A stretch of 64,000 nucleotides of DNA from Planoprotostelium fungivorum. Lineage: Eukaryota > Evosea > Variosea > Cavosteliida > Cavosteliaceae. The notes beneath the pieces are model-generated. The model did no database searches, was not told the DNA's origin, and was given only the letters and a program-made list of their open reading frames with translations. The position numbers and the translations under genes were made by a program. Positions 1 through 15,015 of the stretch are shown one piece after another. The stretch is taken from the NCBI GenBank assembly GCA_003024175.1, contig MDYQ01000128.1:1-64000 (forward strand), given 5' to 3'. Every line of letters starts with the position of its first letter. The stretch's first letter is position 1.

Positions 1-102
1 ACGATGAAGGAGGTGCTGAGCCATCGGTGGCTGAAGAGATCATTTTTTAACAAGAAGAGATGGAGTATCAATTATAGAGTTGAACAGAAGGATAAATTAT
101 AA
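1..102 (+). CDS. Protein kinase C-terminus (kinase C, cut by the window edge)
   Basis: Only the last 33 codons and the TAA stop are in the window. They match exactly the C-terminus of the kinase on the minus strand at 63377-64000, so this is the left-arm copy of that gene. The visible piece is the end of helix I of the kinase fold (a TMKEVLSHRWLKRS block) and a short basic tail. The intervening 103-387 before the GCN5 gene shows no convincing gene. Confidence 0.85.
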   Translation, partial: TMKEVLSHRWLKRSFFNKKRWSINYRVEQKDKL

Positions 103-387
103 GTTTTGTAATCTGGATTTCATTCTTTTGTATGTCCTTGGATGCTAACGAGTCTGAATGCCAGTGATTCAAGATTACCTGTTGCATTATGTATGGATGT
201 ATGACCCAGCAAAAAGATAAATCGTCCATCACCCAGGATGACTGATATGAATAGAGGAAAGTCGGTATCTCACTCATCAGCCGCTTGCTCATGCTCTAAA
301 ATCGAGAAAATGGTATAAATTAAATTTAAATCTTTTCTCAACATCAGATCCCGCAGCATCATCACGAAAGGTCCTTCCTTCTCTGTA

Positions 388-4447
<4,060 letters not shown>

Positions 4448-4727
4448 CCCAATACAAATACTGTGGTTAAGACTCTTTTCGATTCGGTGCAATTTCATCG
4501 TGATGATCTTTGACGCGACATGATGGGTGATGACGTATGACGAGAGAAGAGGACAGAGAAATCTCACATTTTATGGTGAAAGAAAAACGCAGAAAAAACG
4601 CAAATTCCAACCGCGGGACGCAATGACCTCCTGCCCATGGATGCTCTGAAGTTGCTGATACCAGACCATCATTCGAAAGTTTCTTCACTGTACCCACACG
4701 AATAACACCAACAACAACACGAACACC

Positions 4728-5350
4728 ATGAGAACCATCCTCTTTACCACCTTCGCCCTACTCTTCGTCATGGCGGCTGCCGATCCCTTTTCATCTCTCA
4801 AATCCAAGAGTGGAGCCGCAACTGCTCAAGTCCAGAAGATGCTAGCAGTTGCTAACATCCTCAAGAGGATCGAGGAACAGAAGAAATATGCATTCACCAA
4901 CCCATTCGATAACTTTGGAAGCGTCTTCGGAGGAGAGACCAATGGAGCCGACCTCATCAATGGACTCTTTGGCAAATACGCTGGTGGGCCCTGTGATGAC
5001 GATTGCAAAGATCAACATCCAACAGGATCGCTCGGAAACCAGTTTGACTTGGATTTTGATTTCGACTATGAATCCACCGTCCAGCAAAACATGAGAGACT
5101 TTGTCGCTCTGACTTCCGCCCTGAAGAACCTACGTCAGTCTAAGATCTTCGACTATTTGGGTGATGATACCAGCCTTCGATGAAAGAACTGACGTCGACA
5201 CGTGCAGCCACCTTGAAGGCCAACTTTGAGATGAGATCGGACGACTTCTCAGCCATCAGAGATTTCAAGTCCCTTGGCAACTTTGGAAAGGACAACGGAT
5301 TCGAGTCTGTCTTCAGCAAGTTTGAGGAATTCGGTGCTGGTGCCTTTTAA
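4728..5350 (+). CDS. Small secreted protein of unknown family
   Basis: Two exons (4728-5160 and 5208-5350, 47-nt GTGAT...CAG intron) encode 191 residues. The N-terminus is a clear signal peptide (basic MRT, then a hydrophobic stretch ending in AAADP, likely cleaved after about residue 18). The mature part is mostly helical-looking, with one close CDDDC cysteine pair, a Gly/Asn-Pro-Phe region and an acidic DLDFDFDYES segment. I recognise no family. An AATAAA lies at 5371, 21 nt past the stop. The right-arm copy differs at several residues here, although the neighbouring GCN5 gene translates identically in both arms. Confidence 0.75.
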
Positions 5351-5853
5351 GGATGCATCCTCCTCCACCCAATAAACATTCAAGATCATCACGATGCATC
5401 GTCGTTTCTCAAATATGGGCTTACGTCTTGTGTGGTGTATGAATGAGACGATCGCATGGAGACGACAGTGCCGCCCTTCGTACGGGCTGTGACCTTTGAA
5501 AGAAGTCGGTGCTCCTGGTCACATTCTCGTAGATACTGATCAATATCTGTGACGGTGTATCATGTGTCCGTGTGATTGCGTCATCCTCATCCACGTCCAC
5601 AGATGTACGTGTGCTCCTCTCAGCCTCCGCGCTGCTGCCTCCACAAAAGTTCTCTAGATGTCGATAGGTCCAGAACAGTAGGTCCCAGACGTCAGAACGG
5701 AGTATCACGTGACTTTCCGTCCACCAAAAGTCTCGCATTTGTCTCCCGCCACTATCAGAAATTCAAATTTTCCCGCTCGGGCGTATTCATTTTGATCCAC
5801 CATCTCATCATTATTTTTCCTTCAAGGACACCGACACCTTCTATTTCTTAGAC
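5351..5853. other. Intergenic region with a left-arm-only 123-bp segment
   Basis: This holds the 3' end and poly(A) signal of the secreted-protein gene and the upstream region of the SAP-protein gene. About 123 bp near 5430-5560 are absent from the right arm. The segment is flanked by GTGTAT at both ends and the right arm keeps one GTGTAT, as expected of a deletion between short direct repeats. I see no convincing gene. Confidence 0.6.
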
Positions 5854-6872
5854 ATGGCAACCATCAAGCAGTTCAAGTCCTTCAACGAGGAGCAGATCGA
5901 TCGCATCTTGGAGAAGGACAAGTATGATCCTGAGGACTTCAAGACCAAGACGAAGAAGGTCCAGGTCCTGTCTAAGGAGGCCACAGACATGGGCATCGAG
6001 CTCATCATTGGTCAGCTCAAGTTACAGACCCTCAAAGACATTGCTGAAGACTTGCCCGAGATCCAAGAGCGTCTTGAGAAGAAGTCACAAACGAAGGCCA
6101 CTCTGACCAAGTACATCCGTGAATTCATCTCTGAGAACCCCAAACACTTCTTCGACAATGTGAGCAGCCACATTCGTCTTCACCATTTCACATCGTCTCA
6201 TTCATTCACAGGCCAGCATCGATCTTTTGGCCATCATCTTGGAAGCCATCGACGTCGTTCCCTCCAAGGACAATGCGCTCCTGGCCGACCAAGCCCTCCA
6301 GACTGTCCAATGGGAGGGCATCCAGGCTTTCCTCTCTCGCTTTGATGTCGCCTTCCTGAAGGGTCTCTGCGAGGAACTCGGTCTCGAATGCGAGACCGAC
6401 TCTATTCCTAGAGTGAGTCCCACTCCACATGATGCATTGTCTGATTGACGGAATCAGATCACAGCCGCCATCGCTTCGATGGAGGACGCTGAGAAGGGAC
6501 AGGCCCCAGACACCACCATCACATTCTCCAAGAAGAAGTTGCCCATCGCCCCCGGCGTGACCTACCAAGACATCTACCAGCATTACTTCCTCGACGAGCT
6601 GGTCGACTACTGCGCCCAGAACCAATTGGTCAAGGTGATTCAAGATATCTCACGATCCAATGATGGATCATTTCACGATGCATTGGCTAACACATGGATA
6701 GTCCGGAACCAAGAAGCAAGTTATCAACCGCATCTTGGCCTCGTTCGAGGAGCCAGAAGACAAGGAGAACGCCAAGCCCAACAAGAAGGTGGCAGAGAAA
6801 TCTGAGAAGGCCAAGAAGGTCGAGAAGACCGAGACCAGCGCCAAGTCTTCCAAGAAGTCTGTCGTCGCTTAA
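5854..6872 (+). CDS. SAP-like repeat protein with basic tail
   Basis: Four exons (5854-6159, 6212-6412, 6458-6634, 6702-6872), all joined in phase 0, encode 284 residues. Near residues 212-242 is a good SAP-type helix-loop-helix: FLDELVDYCAQNQLV followed by SGTKKQVINRIL. Two looser copies of the same Leu-spaced pattern seem to precede it, one near residues 55-95 and one near 145-178. The last 45 residues are Lys/Glu/Ser-rich. SAP modules bind DNA or RNA, so a nuclear nucleic-acid-binding or chromatin role is likely but inferred. The start ATG follows a pyrimidine-rich leader. I cannot name an orthologue. Confidence 0.8.
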
Positions 6873-7480
6873 TTTCGTCGTCCACATGAAGTTGTGTACA
6901 TCGAAGATAAATATTGTTTCGTAGTCTTGTCGATGATCTATGGATGACGTTCATTCAAGACACCGATGCCTCCTGATGATTCTTCAACAAGATGAGCTAG
7001 ATGAATGTCGCTGGATGAAAGAATACATGGTTTTCGTGTCAGCCTTCATTTGTTTTGGAGACCTGTGGAATCACCTTTCCGCGGGGTACATCACGTTCGT
7101 GTGAACTTTGTCCTCTGTGCCGGGTTCGGCAACTTCACTCGGTCGGCACATCCTCCTTATATCCGTGGAAAGGTCACCCCTCATCTGATTGAGAGTCGTG
7201 TGATCGTTATTCTACTCCTCATCAGAGGATGGAAGATGTGAGGAACTTGCCTTGTTTGTGAGAACCAAATGCGCAGGCGAGGCAACCATCAGGTCGAAAG
7301 CTTGTCCCCCTGTATGAGGTGTGATTTTCCTTCCAGTAAAGCGACTTGACGTCGGTGTTTTGATGGACGGCCAGTTGACATGTTGAGAAACGTCCTCTAT
7401 AATTCAGCTCGGACGTGTCAACATTGAACTGCGAAGTTCCCGGGAGGTTAAGTGACGTACAAAGTACAACAGTACAACTG
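6873..7480. other. Intergenic region, probable promoter of the PAS/WRKY-like gene
   Basis: About 600 bp between two same-strand genes. Reading frames here, including a long minus-strand one that runs into the next gene, lack recognisable domains. The right arm has the same region with local substitutions and small indels. No RNA gene or repeat was recognised. Confidence 0.5.
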
Positions 7481-9316
7481 ATGCAACCATCATCCGTCTC
7501 AGATGATTCACAAAACTTGGCCCTGACCGTTCTAAATTCAGACGACAGAGGTATCATAACCTTCGAATACCCTTCCACAGGCAACGTCAGACGATTCTTA
7601 TCCGTTAACGATGCTGCACGTGAGATGCTGCAGGGATTCAGGTGGAAGTGAGCCACCGGTGGAGAAGCTGACGAGGCCAGTTTCTCGTATGATTTCTGGC
7701 GTAGTGTAGACCATGTTGGAGATACTGGGGAGAGTATGATATTGACTGGCGTGATCTTTCGAGGCCTCCACTTGAAGTGAGACGATCTGTCTTCCGAAGC
7801 GTTCGTGATGAGATGCAGGATGAGGAGAGTCAAAGTGGGGGAGAAAACCATCGTAGTCATTCACGCGGAAAGGTCGCAGGAACGCAATATCGAAGCAGAC
7901 TTCGCTTTTCAATTTGGAGGTGTGCAGAAGTTCAGCGACGGTGCAACATCCAACATCATCCGACAGAGATGGTCCACCCAAACGATCAGCAAGTCGACTT
8001 CTACGTCGATGCAGTCGAAAAAGATCTCTTCAGCCGAGTGGTGGCAGGAATACGGACCCTCTTAATCAGTCTTACGACTCAGGTGATTCTATGTCATGAT
8101 CCCGTCGCCGATTTGTGCCTGACGAGACGGCAGGATTCAGAAGGTTGCATTCGTTTTTTGGCGGTGAACGAAAACATAGCACGAGCTCACAAGCTATCCA
8201 GTCCACGCGAGATCCGAGGCAAATCCGTTTGTGAGTTCATCTATAACGATCGCCTCTCTGTATATGTCTGACTCAGCAAGACCAGTTAGGATGCTCACCG
8301 AGTGATGTAGAAGCTATCTCTGAATTGTATTATTCCAACTACAACTTTCAGACCGGAAAGTCAAACTTCACCGCTCTGCTGAACGGTTGTACGACATACC
8401 AAGAACACAGGACGGTAAGCGAAGGACAGTGGTAGACGTCAGAATGACGTGAGACAGATGTGTCCCGGTGTTGTCTTGTCTGTCATCATGGTGGAGCCGA
8501 GAGACGCTAAGTCTGCACAAGAAAACAAGTCCGTAGATGAACACCGAGTCGTATCGAAAGTGTGGAAGAAGAAGCAATGGGACGTGTTTGTCGAATCCTT
8601 GCTACAACACGTGAAGGAAAATCAGAAATTAGCTTCCATCAGTCTGCACAAACTACCCAGTGAGAAAAAGGTTCGAACAAGGTAGATCGACTCACTGGAT
8701 CAGACGCATTCCTGAATGATGAGAGAAGCGTATACTGTTATGTCTATCGAGGAAGATGCATTCCATCGGGCATGAAGGATGGCCTCAAGTGGACTTCGAG
8801 TCGTAATATCATCTCTGGAGGTCAGACACTACCATCACGTCTCCTTCCCATCATCATCATTGTCACAAGATCGACAAACTTGGTGAAAAATTTGGTCTGA
8901 CTCTGTCTATCAGGAAGGTTACAGAGGAGGTACTTCTACACGGTCCTCGATGACGGGAGGAAAATGAAGAGGAGAGTGATGTGGATGAGTGATGCACCAG
9001 AACTGTATGTAGTAGAACACAGACATCTGAGCCACTGTGGTCCGATCGTATCGAACCAACTCGTAGGCATGGACTGGGAGGTGTTGATCGATGCCGTGAG
9101 TGAGAGAGCGGATGCGAGAATGTTACAGTCATTCGCGGAGCTGGTGAGTTGGATGGTGATGCATCGATGCTGAATGATGAGCAGGGAGAAGAATATTTCG
9201 ATTCTGCGGCCGGTCAGAGTCAGCGCTCGGAATCAGATGATGTATCAAACTATGTGAACGGGGTGATGAACCATCGGTTTCTTCAGAGTCAGATGATGAA
9301 CCATGGACTCACGTGA
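7481..9316 (+). CDS. PAS-like regulator with a WRKY-like C-terminal domain
   Basis: Ten exons with 42-93-nt introns join without phase conflict into 459 codons (7481-7619, 7665-7776, 7819-7919, 7967-8082, 8134-8226, 8277-8414, 8458-8659, 8704-8820, 8914-9143, 9185-9316). Residues about 15-120 and 160-260 look like PAS folds, with patterns such as GIITFEYPSTGNVRRFLSVN and RFLAVNENIARAHKLSSP, but are divergent. Residues about 326-380 follow WRKY spacing: DGLKW, YFY at the WRKY YY position, a basic RRV block, SDAPE, and a closing HRH. The two cysteines of the usual WRKY zinc site are missing, and two cysteines lie instead at 312 and 319. DNA binding is inferred. A 44-nt intron at 8660 and a 45-nt one at 7620 were chosen because they keep frame and use GTGAG donors. 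Confidence 0.7.
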
Positions 9317-9742
9317 ATCTGAATAAATCAATCAATTGAACCTTCCCAGGTCTTGGACCACGCACAGATGGTCGTGGATAACTTCGATTGGGCAAAGATG
9401 TTTTAGATCGAATAAAACGTTGGTGATCTTCGATTCTACTCTCTCAACGATGCGATTTACAGCATCATCAAACTGACCGGCGTAGCTTTTGACTTGGACA
9501 AAGAGGACAACTCTGCTTTCAGACGATTCGCGTGGGGAAGACAATTTATCTCAACAGTGCAAGCTTCTACTTCTGATGAGGAGCTCGCGTCGAGGGTGGA
9601 ATTTCCGAGTTCTGTCCATCTACAACGGTGTAGATCTTCAAGATGATTTCGTCTCGAATTTCCAGATGATTTCGACGGCTCGCTCGACGATCCACCAAGA
9701 GAACTTGAGTGCAGCTGATCATCGTCAACATCACAAACATGA
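9317..9742. other. Region between convergent genes, with a left-arm deletion
   Basis: The PAS/WRKY-like gene ends on the plus strand and LMBR1 on the minus strand. An AATAAA lies at about 9322. The right arm carries 93 extra bp near 54030-54140; the left arm joins across a GACAAA repeat present at both ends of that extra piece. No gene is supported, although the true LMBR1 C-terminus could extend into this region. Confidence 0.5.
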
Positions 9743-11966
9743 TCACCATCGTCCGAAGACGATCATCATCTCACCCCATATGATTCGGAATACACCGTTG
9801 TAGACGTATCGCGTAGGAGGAAATAAGACGACAAACTGTCTCGTCAGCGTCATGATGAAAGACGCTCTCATGATCAGGTGAAGCATTTGGTTGGCCGAAT
9901 GGTTCGCCTGACGATACAAACCGATGAGATCAAATGAAGTCAGACCTACGACAATGAATCGAGACGTCTCGGGTCACGTGACCTACCGAGTACGCGGAAG
10001 ATGATCGGAAAAGCCGAGGAAAGTACGAGGACGACTCCGACGTTGAGTGTAAGCCTCCTGACAGTCGTCTCTCCTCTCTTCGGTTGAATTTTCTTCATCC
10101 AATTCAATTGATAGAGGCCTAACAGAGCTGCCGCGATGGAATAGCTGATGTGTGTGAAATTCCGGCGAAATTTCGTGTCGTACGGTGGGTACGTACGTAC
10201 CCTACGGATGCTGTCTCGAGGTAGAGGATGAAAAAATGGAGGTAAGAGTAAGTCGTCTCCTCCATGTGTGCAAAATTGTACAGTCTCTCTCCTCTGATGA
10301 AACTCTACACAGATTCAGATCCATCTACAACGTTGTAGACGACTCACGTTGGCCAAGTGAAAGAATACTTTCAACACGATGACGGTAGGGAAGACAATGT
10401 TGATGGATATGAGTGATAGTGATATTCCGTTCCAAAATATTGTGCCCTTCACCGTTGCCTTCTCTGCCTCCGACAGCTGCCGCCTCAATTCTTCCAACCT
10501 CCTCCACTCTTCCGCGGAATCTGTCGACACGTAAATTTCACGTAAATTTCACGGACTGACCGGCGAGTGGGTCGAGCTGTATCTCCAAATGTTGCGTTTC
10601 GATGGAGAGAGATTCTCTCTTCAACTTGAGACCCTTCGATGTCACGAACGGTCGGCTGAGGGAGAAACCCAGGCGTGTGAGTGAAGTGAAACCGAGGGGA
10701 GTGCACACTGTGGAGGAGTAAAAAAAGGGGAGGGAGAGGGATTCGAAACGCGGCCCACCGACAAAGACGACGCTACCGCACGTGGAGATGATCGAATAGG
10801 CAAACTGCAGCCACGTCTTCTCTTCTTCTGCCGCCAATCTGTACAACTGCACCCCTTCAGTTTCCCGCCAAAAAATTCTCCGAACAGTTTCTCACCACGA
10901 ATACGATGCCGGAGAGTATGGCGATGAGAAGAGTGAGAGAAACCAGAGCTTCTATGATTCTCCTGAAGTAGTGGACGACGCGGCTGTTCTTTCTGCGCCA
11001 ATTGGGAGGTTGACCGAAGCCGACGGACTCTTCAAAGAAATGACCGAAAGGTAAGAGGACTAAGATGGAGGCGAGGGACATGAAGAAGATGACGTCCCAG
11101 ATGCCTAAGCGTGTGTCAGCGTGATGCGATGCATTGGTGGATGATGGTGATCGCGATGATGATGATGTGGACGTACCTGAGATGAGATCCGTTCGTAACC
11201 ATTGTACGTACCAATTATTGGGGTAGTTGACTAAGATCTGGTGAAGTTGAGATAAAACTTCGATGATGGATCACCTGATGGCTGGTGATGGTGATCGGCA
11301 CGATCAATGTGGCGCCCACTGCGGATGTGGCACCGATGATGCACAAGATGAACCTGTCATTGTTTAGACGTCCAACATGCATCGCGATGACTTCTCTGCC
11401 GCTATCGAATCGATGTATTCGTGCTCACGGTAATATGTCTCCTGCAGGCTCATCGTCATCCTCTTCATCTTCCTAATCGATGCGGATCAACATCATACCC
11501 ACGCGCCCACACACTCACCACCCTGTATAATTGACCGATCTCCACATCAGCTGAGAGCCTTCCCGAATTGTGACTGATGACGTCTGCTCTCCTTCTTGGA
11601 GAGGGTCGGCTCTTGAAATGTCTCGGACGATTGTTCTTATCTCCGGACCATCTGGGCTGTAGAGGACTGACAATAGAATCTGTCGATGGGACTCTGATTT
11701 ATCGTCACGATGGATGTGATGGAGAGAAGATTGAAAATGTGATCTCACCTCCTGGGAGAAGACTGTAATTTGGAGAGGAATGTCTCAGCTTCTCTGGGCT
11801 TCTTCAATAGACTGCGAAGGAAAACAGTTACGATGGCTCCTAACGTAAGTAGAAAGAAAGCACATACGGACCAATTACTGATTCTGGAAGTGAATTCTGC
11901 ATATTGTTGCGTTTCGTACGTTGGCTCTACAGGAAATATGAACCTTGGACTGACAGAGGGTTCCAT
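9743..11966 (-). CDS. LMBR1-like multi-pass membrane protein
   Basis: The minus strand encodes a spliced LMBR1/lipocalin-receptor family protein. From the ATG at 11966: a first membrane segment (SVCAFFLLTLGAIVTVFL); a basic/acidic loop; a second pair with SAVGATLIVPITITSHQIL followed by NYPNNWYVQWL and LISGIWDVIFFMSLASILVL, diagnostic for the family; PFGHFFEESVGFG; the VCTPLGF segment; a coiled linker; and late membrane segments including VLVLSSAFPIIFRVLGLTSF. Mammalian relatives sit in the plasma membrane or lysosome and act in endocytosis or cobalamin handling; the role here is unknown. At least ten introns of about 30-75 nt fit. The last exon boundary and stop are uncertain. Confidence 0.82.
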
Positions 11967-12661
11967 GTTATCTGTTATGGAGATCAGCTACGAAAGATGA
12001 CGTGTCTCGATCGACGGTATATGAGGATGGCAAACCTGCAGGCGATTTTCAGTTGTCAGACGTGTTGCATGTTTCTGGGTTATGGTGCCGCCCAAAGATG
12101 CACTCATATTCTACAACGTGGCACGAAATCGAGAAAATCGATCATTCAAAGAACGAACACGCGCAACGTCTAAGACGATGATGATGATATCCACGTATAT
12201 ATTAACATCCACACCCAAATCATCGTACCAAAGGTGAGTGAATAGGGCTGAAACTCTTGACACATTAAGACACCGGGTCCTACTCAAATCCCTTTCAATG
12301 AAGGTTGCTAATACGGATATTTATTAATAATATGGGCTGACGAGGTCGTAGGCGGGAAACGATCAGGAATCATCACCCGCGGCCGCTTTTTCGTATCTTT
12401 TTGTATGAATCTCACTTTCTTCCAGAGCCGTTGTCTAAATCGAGCTTCTCGTCCTCAACCCTTCTGCCTCACGACACGATATCGCCACGTTATATGACTG
12501 TGGCTGACTGTGCTGTCTTATGACCACAGATCAAAATCGGGATGCTCCATCATTGCTCCTCTTTTTGATAACAAATAAATGAAACTGTATCAAAATGGGC
12601 TCCGGTTTCTATATCTTTCTGCATATTAGCCAAACACTACTCCGGAGACAACAGCAACAGC
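11967..12661. promoter_or_regulatory. Divergent promoter region between LMBR1 and the homeodomain gene
   Basis: These 695 bp separate the 5' ends of two divergently transcribed genes, so both promoters should lie here. I find no clear TATA box. A GCGGCCGC site lies at about 12381. The right arm is about 87 bp longer here and differs in a patch near its own GCGGCCGC site. No gene is supported. Confidence 0.5.
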
Positions 12662-12967
12662 ATGAACGTCTCGGAACTCGTTCACCAGAGAGACTATCAA
12701 CCCTCAAAGAAGTGGTGCCACGATGAGCTTGACGTCTTTTGGGTCAACCGACAATGTTATCAGAGTCCACCGAATCACATTCCAAAAAAAGAGAAGAGAA
12801 AGAGAGAGAACGTCCCCCTCCCACAAAAGGTCTATCTAGAGAGGGTCTTCAAGGACACTCAATATCCTGATGCAAAACTGAGAGAAGAGCTGGCAGAGCT
12901 CTTTCATACAACATCGAGGAGGATTCAGATTTGGTTTCAGAATCGAAGGATGAAACAGAAGGCATGA
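12662..12967 (+). CDS. Short homeodomain transcription factor
   Basis: An intronless 101-residue protein ends in a complete homeodomain (about residues 42-101). The basic N-terminal arm KKEKRKRE, helix 1 [10 protein letters not shown], helix 2 [10 protein letters not shown] and recognition helix [15 protein letters not shown] are all present. WFQNRR is invariant for the fold; Gln at homeodomain position 50 and Asn at 51 predict a TAAT-type core preference. The domain sits at the extreme C-terminus, with only about 40 residues before it. The lack of introns is unusual for this window. Both arms encode the identical protein. Confidence 0.9.
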   Translation: MNVSELVHQRDYQPSKKWCHDELDVFWVNRQCYQSPPNHIPKKEKRKRENVPLPQKVYLERVFKDTQYPDAKLREELAELFHTTSRRIQIWFQNRRMKQKA

Positions 12968-13172
12968 TAGGATGAACTGCCGGAAGAAGATATAACTGGA
13001 CCGGGGTGGTCCTTACGCCACCCATGATGAGAAGACCCTCTACTGTAATTAAAATCTTCCCTTTTGATAATCCCTCTTGTCTTCTTCTACCTCCAAAGTG
13101 TACCGTTTTTCACCTATAAAGAATTCATGCCGAGGTCATCGCACCCATAAAGAATCATACAACATGGACCAT

Positions 13173-15015
13173 TCAGTTTATCTCTCTGACGTCCAAGCAT
13201 TCAAAGTCTCCCGTCCATCGGATGGTCACCTGAGTGCTGTCCGTCTCGAGGTTGCCCATCTTCAATCGCATGGTCCTCTCCTCCATATCGAACTCAGCCA
13301 GTCGATCATCGATGACTCTCAGCTTCCTCACAGAGGGCAGAGCTGAACTCCATGCGGCGGCACATTCAAAGAGGGTAGAAGCTTTCAGATCGTCTCCACG
13401 TCTCATCTTGAATAATGACTCGAGATGAAAGTGACATCGGTGTTCGATGGAGAGCTCGATCAGATGAGGGAGGAGGGGTAAGACTTTGGGCGGTGAAGGC
13501 GAGTGATTACCCAGCATACAGAGGAGAGTTAAATGAAGACCAGTGATTGAAGGAGGGAGCTGTGAAATAGCACTCTGCAAGAATGGGAAATTGGTGACCC
13601 TTTGGAGAGAGGAAAGACGAGAGAAGGGTGCCCAGAATCCGGTTTCCAATTGAAAGTCTTGCATGTAGTTGTCCCAGACGAGACGGATGACTCGAAGGTT
13701 CTTCTTTCCTGTCCTTCTTCAGACATGAGACGATCCACCATGATGAGGATGAGGATGGTGATGTTATGTATCAGTTGGCTCGTTGTAGATTGTCGAATGA
13801 TTCGATTTTCTCACTCTCTTCAGATACCGTTGCGAGGAATTGCAGACACAGCACAGACACCTCCGTCTTTACGTATTGTAGATTGGGTAGAACATCCGAG
13901 AGATGTGCCTCTCTGTCTCTCCATCAGCTCGTGTCTTCGCGACTCATCATGACTCACTCGTCTTGCTGGATGGACCTGCCACGAAAGTGAGTGATGGTGG
14001 GGTGGCGTAATAGAAAGAATCTTGATCTAGAATCTGACCAATAGCCTTCTACCCGTAGCTTTTTTAATTCCGGCCAACTGCAGCGCGCGATCAGCGTGAC
14101 GATGAACGATGATGATGGACGTGTCATCGTCTCACGTTTCGTTTAGAAGCGCATCGAGTTCAAAGTTGAGGGTGAGGTCAGTGAGGGATTTACATTGGCC
14201 CAATCTCTTGACCAAGATGTCTCTACATCGAGGATAGTGCAGATCGGTATCTATCAGTCGATCAGAACTGATCACGAAGAACGAGAGGTCGATGATGGTG
14301 ATCACGATCGTGTTGGACGATCAGACGAGATGCACATCGTCTCTCACGTAGATAGAATGATGTCAGAGAAGGTGTGATGATCTGACACAGTGACCTGTGT
14401 CACATCAATGTCGACCATCAGGGTGTCGACTCACTCGATGAACTTCGGGTACCATTCCGGTTCGACATCTTCATCCGAATGTTCTTCCACCGGCTGATAT
14501 CGAACGTAAAACGAAATCTCCGTTAAATCTCTTCCCACAAACAGCAGGGGTAGCGTGGGTGAGCATCCAGAGTGGATGTCGAAGATGAGCGAATGCATGT
14601 TTGACGATGTCTTTGCGTCCCGCAACAGCTGCAGCTCGTCTTCGCTCGGCCCATCTGTTTCGAGGGTAACACGCAGGGTCCGTACGAGGTGTAGGTATTG
14701 ATCGGCCTGTGTGATGAATGGATGGTGGCGTTTTGTCTCGCTGAGAGGGAAAGATACGGAGAATAGACGTAATCGAGCTCGGAGGTATATGGGACGGATG
14801 ACATCATACAGACAATGATTACACATCATCTAAGAGATCAATTCAGTCCATTTCAATCAGATGACAAATGCGTCAGGGAGACTCACCAAATGAAGGAGAT
14901 CTTCGAAAACGTTAATTTGTTCTTTCTTCAAGTCTTGAGTCGGTGATAAGAAAGCACCAATCACTGCGAATATATCGCTCGGTAGCAGGTCTAGGTTGAT
15001 AAGTCCATCCTGCAT
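13173..15015 (-). CDS. F-box-like protein with leucine-rich C-terminus
   Basis: From the ATG at 15015 the first exon encodes an F-box-like start (LDLLPSDIFAVIGAFLSP... then FEDLLHL). An exon near 14431-14825 adds a beta/leucine-rich region and a further exon near 14105-14215 adds an LRR-like KSLTDLTLNFEL piece. A long last exon (about 13173-13730) has LRR-like segments such as ITGLHLTLL, LPHLIELSIEH and LPSVRKLRVIDD. F-box proteins recruit substrates to SCF ubiquitin ligases. Middle exon joins are not fully resolved. The first two exons differ from the right-arm copy at about ten residues, while the last 163 residues are identical. Confidence 0.65.

Noticed and set aside
7222-7860. Long minus-strand frame (212 codons) opposite the PAS/WRKY-like gene
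   Set aside because: It has no recognisable domain, covers a promoter plus two exons of a well-phased plus-strand gene, and its right-arm version is shorter.
13077-13990. Plus-strand frames opposite the F-box gene
   Set aside because: They are antisense shadows; the minus strand has LRR-like periodicity and a consistent exon.
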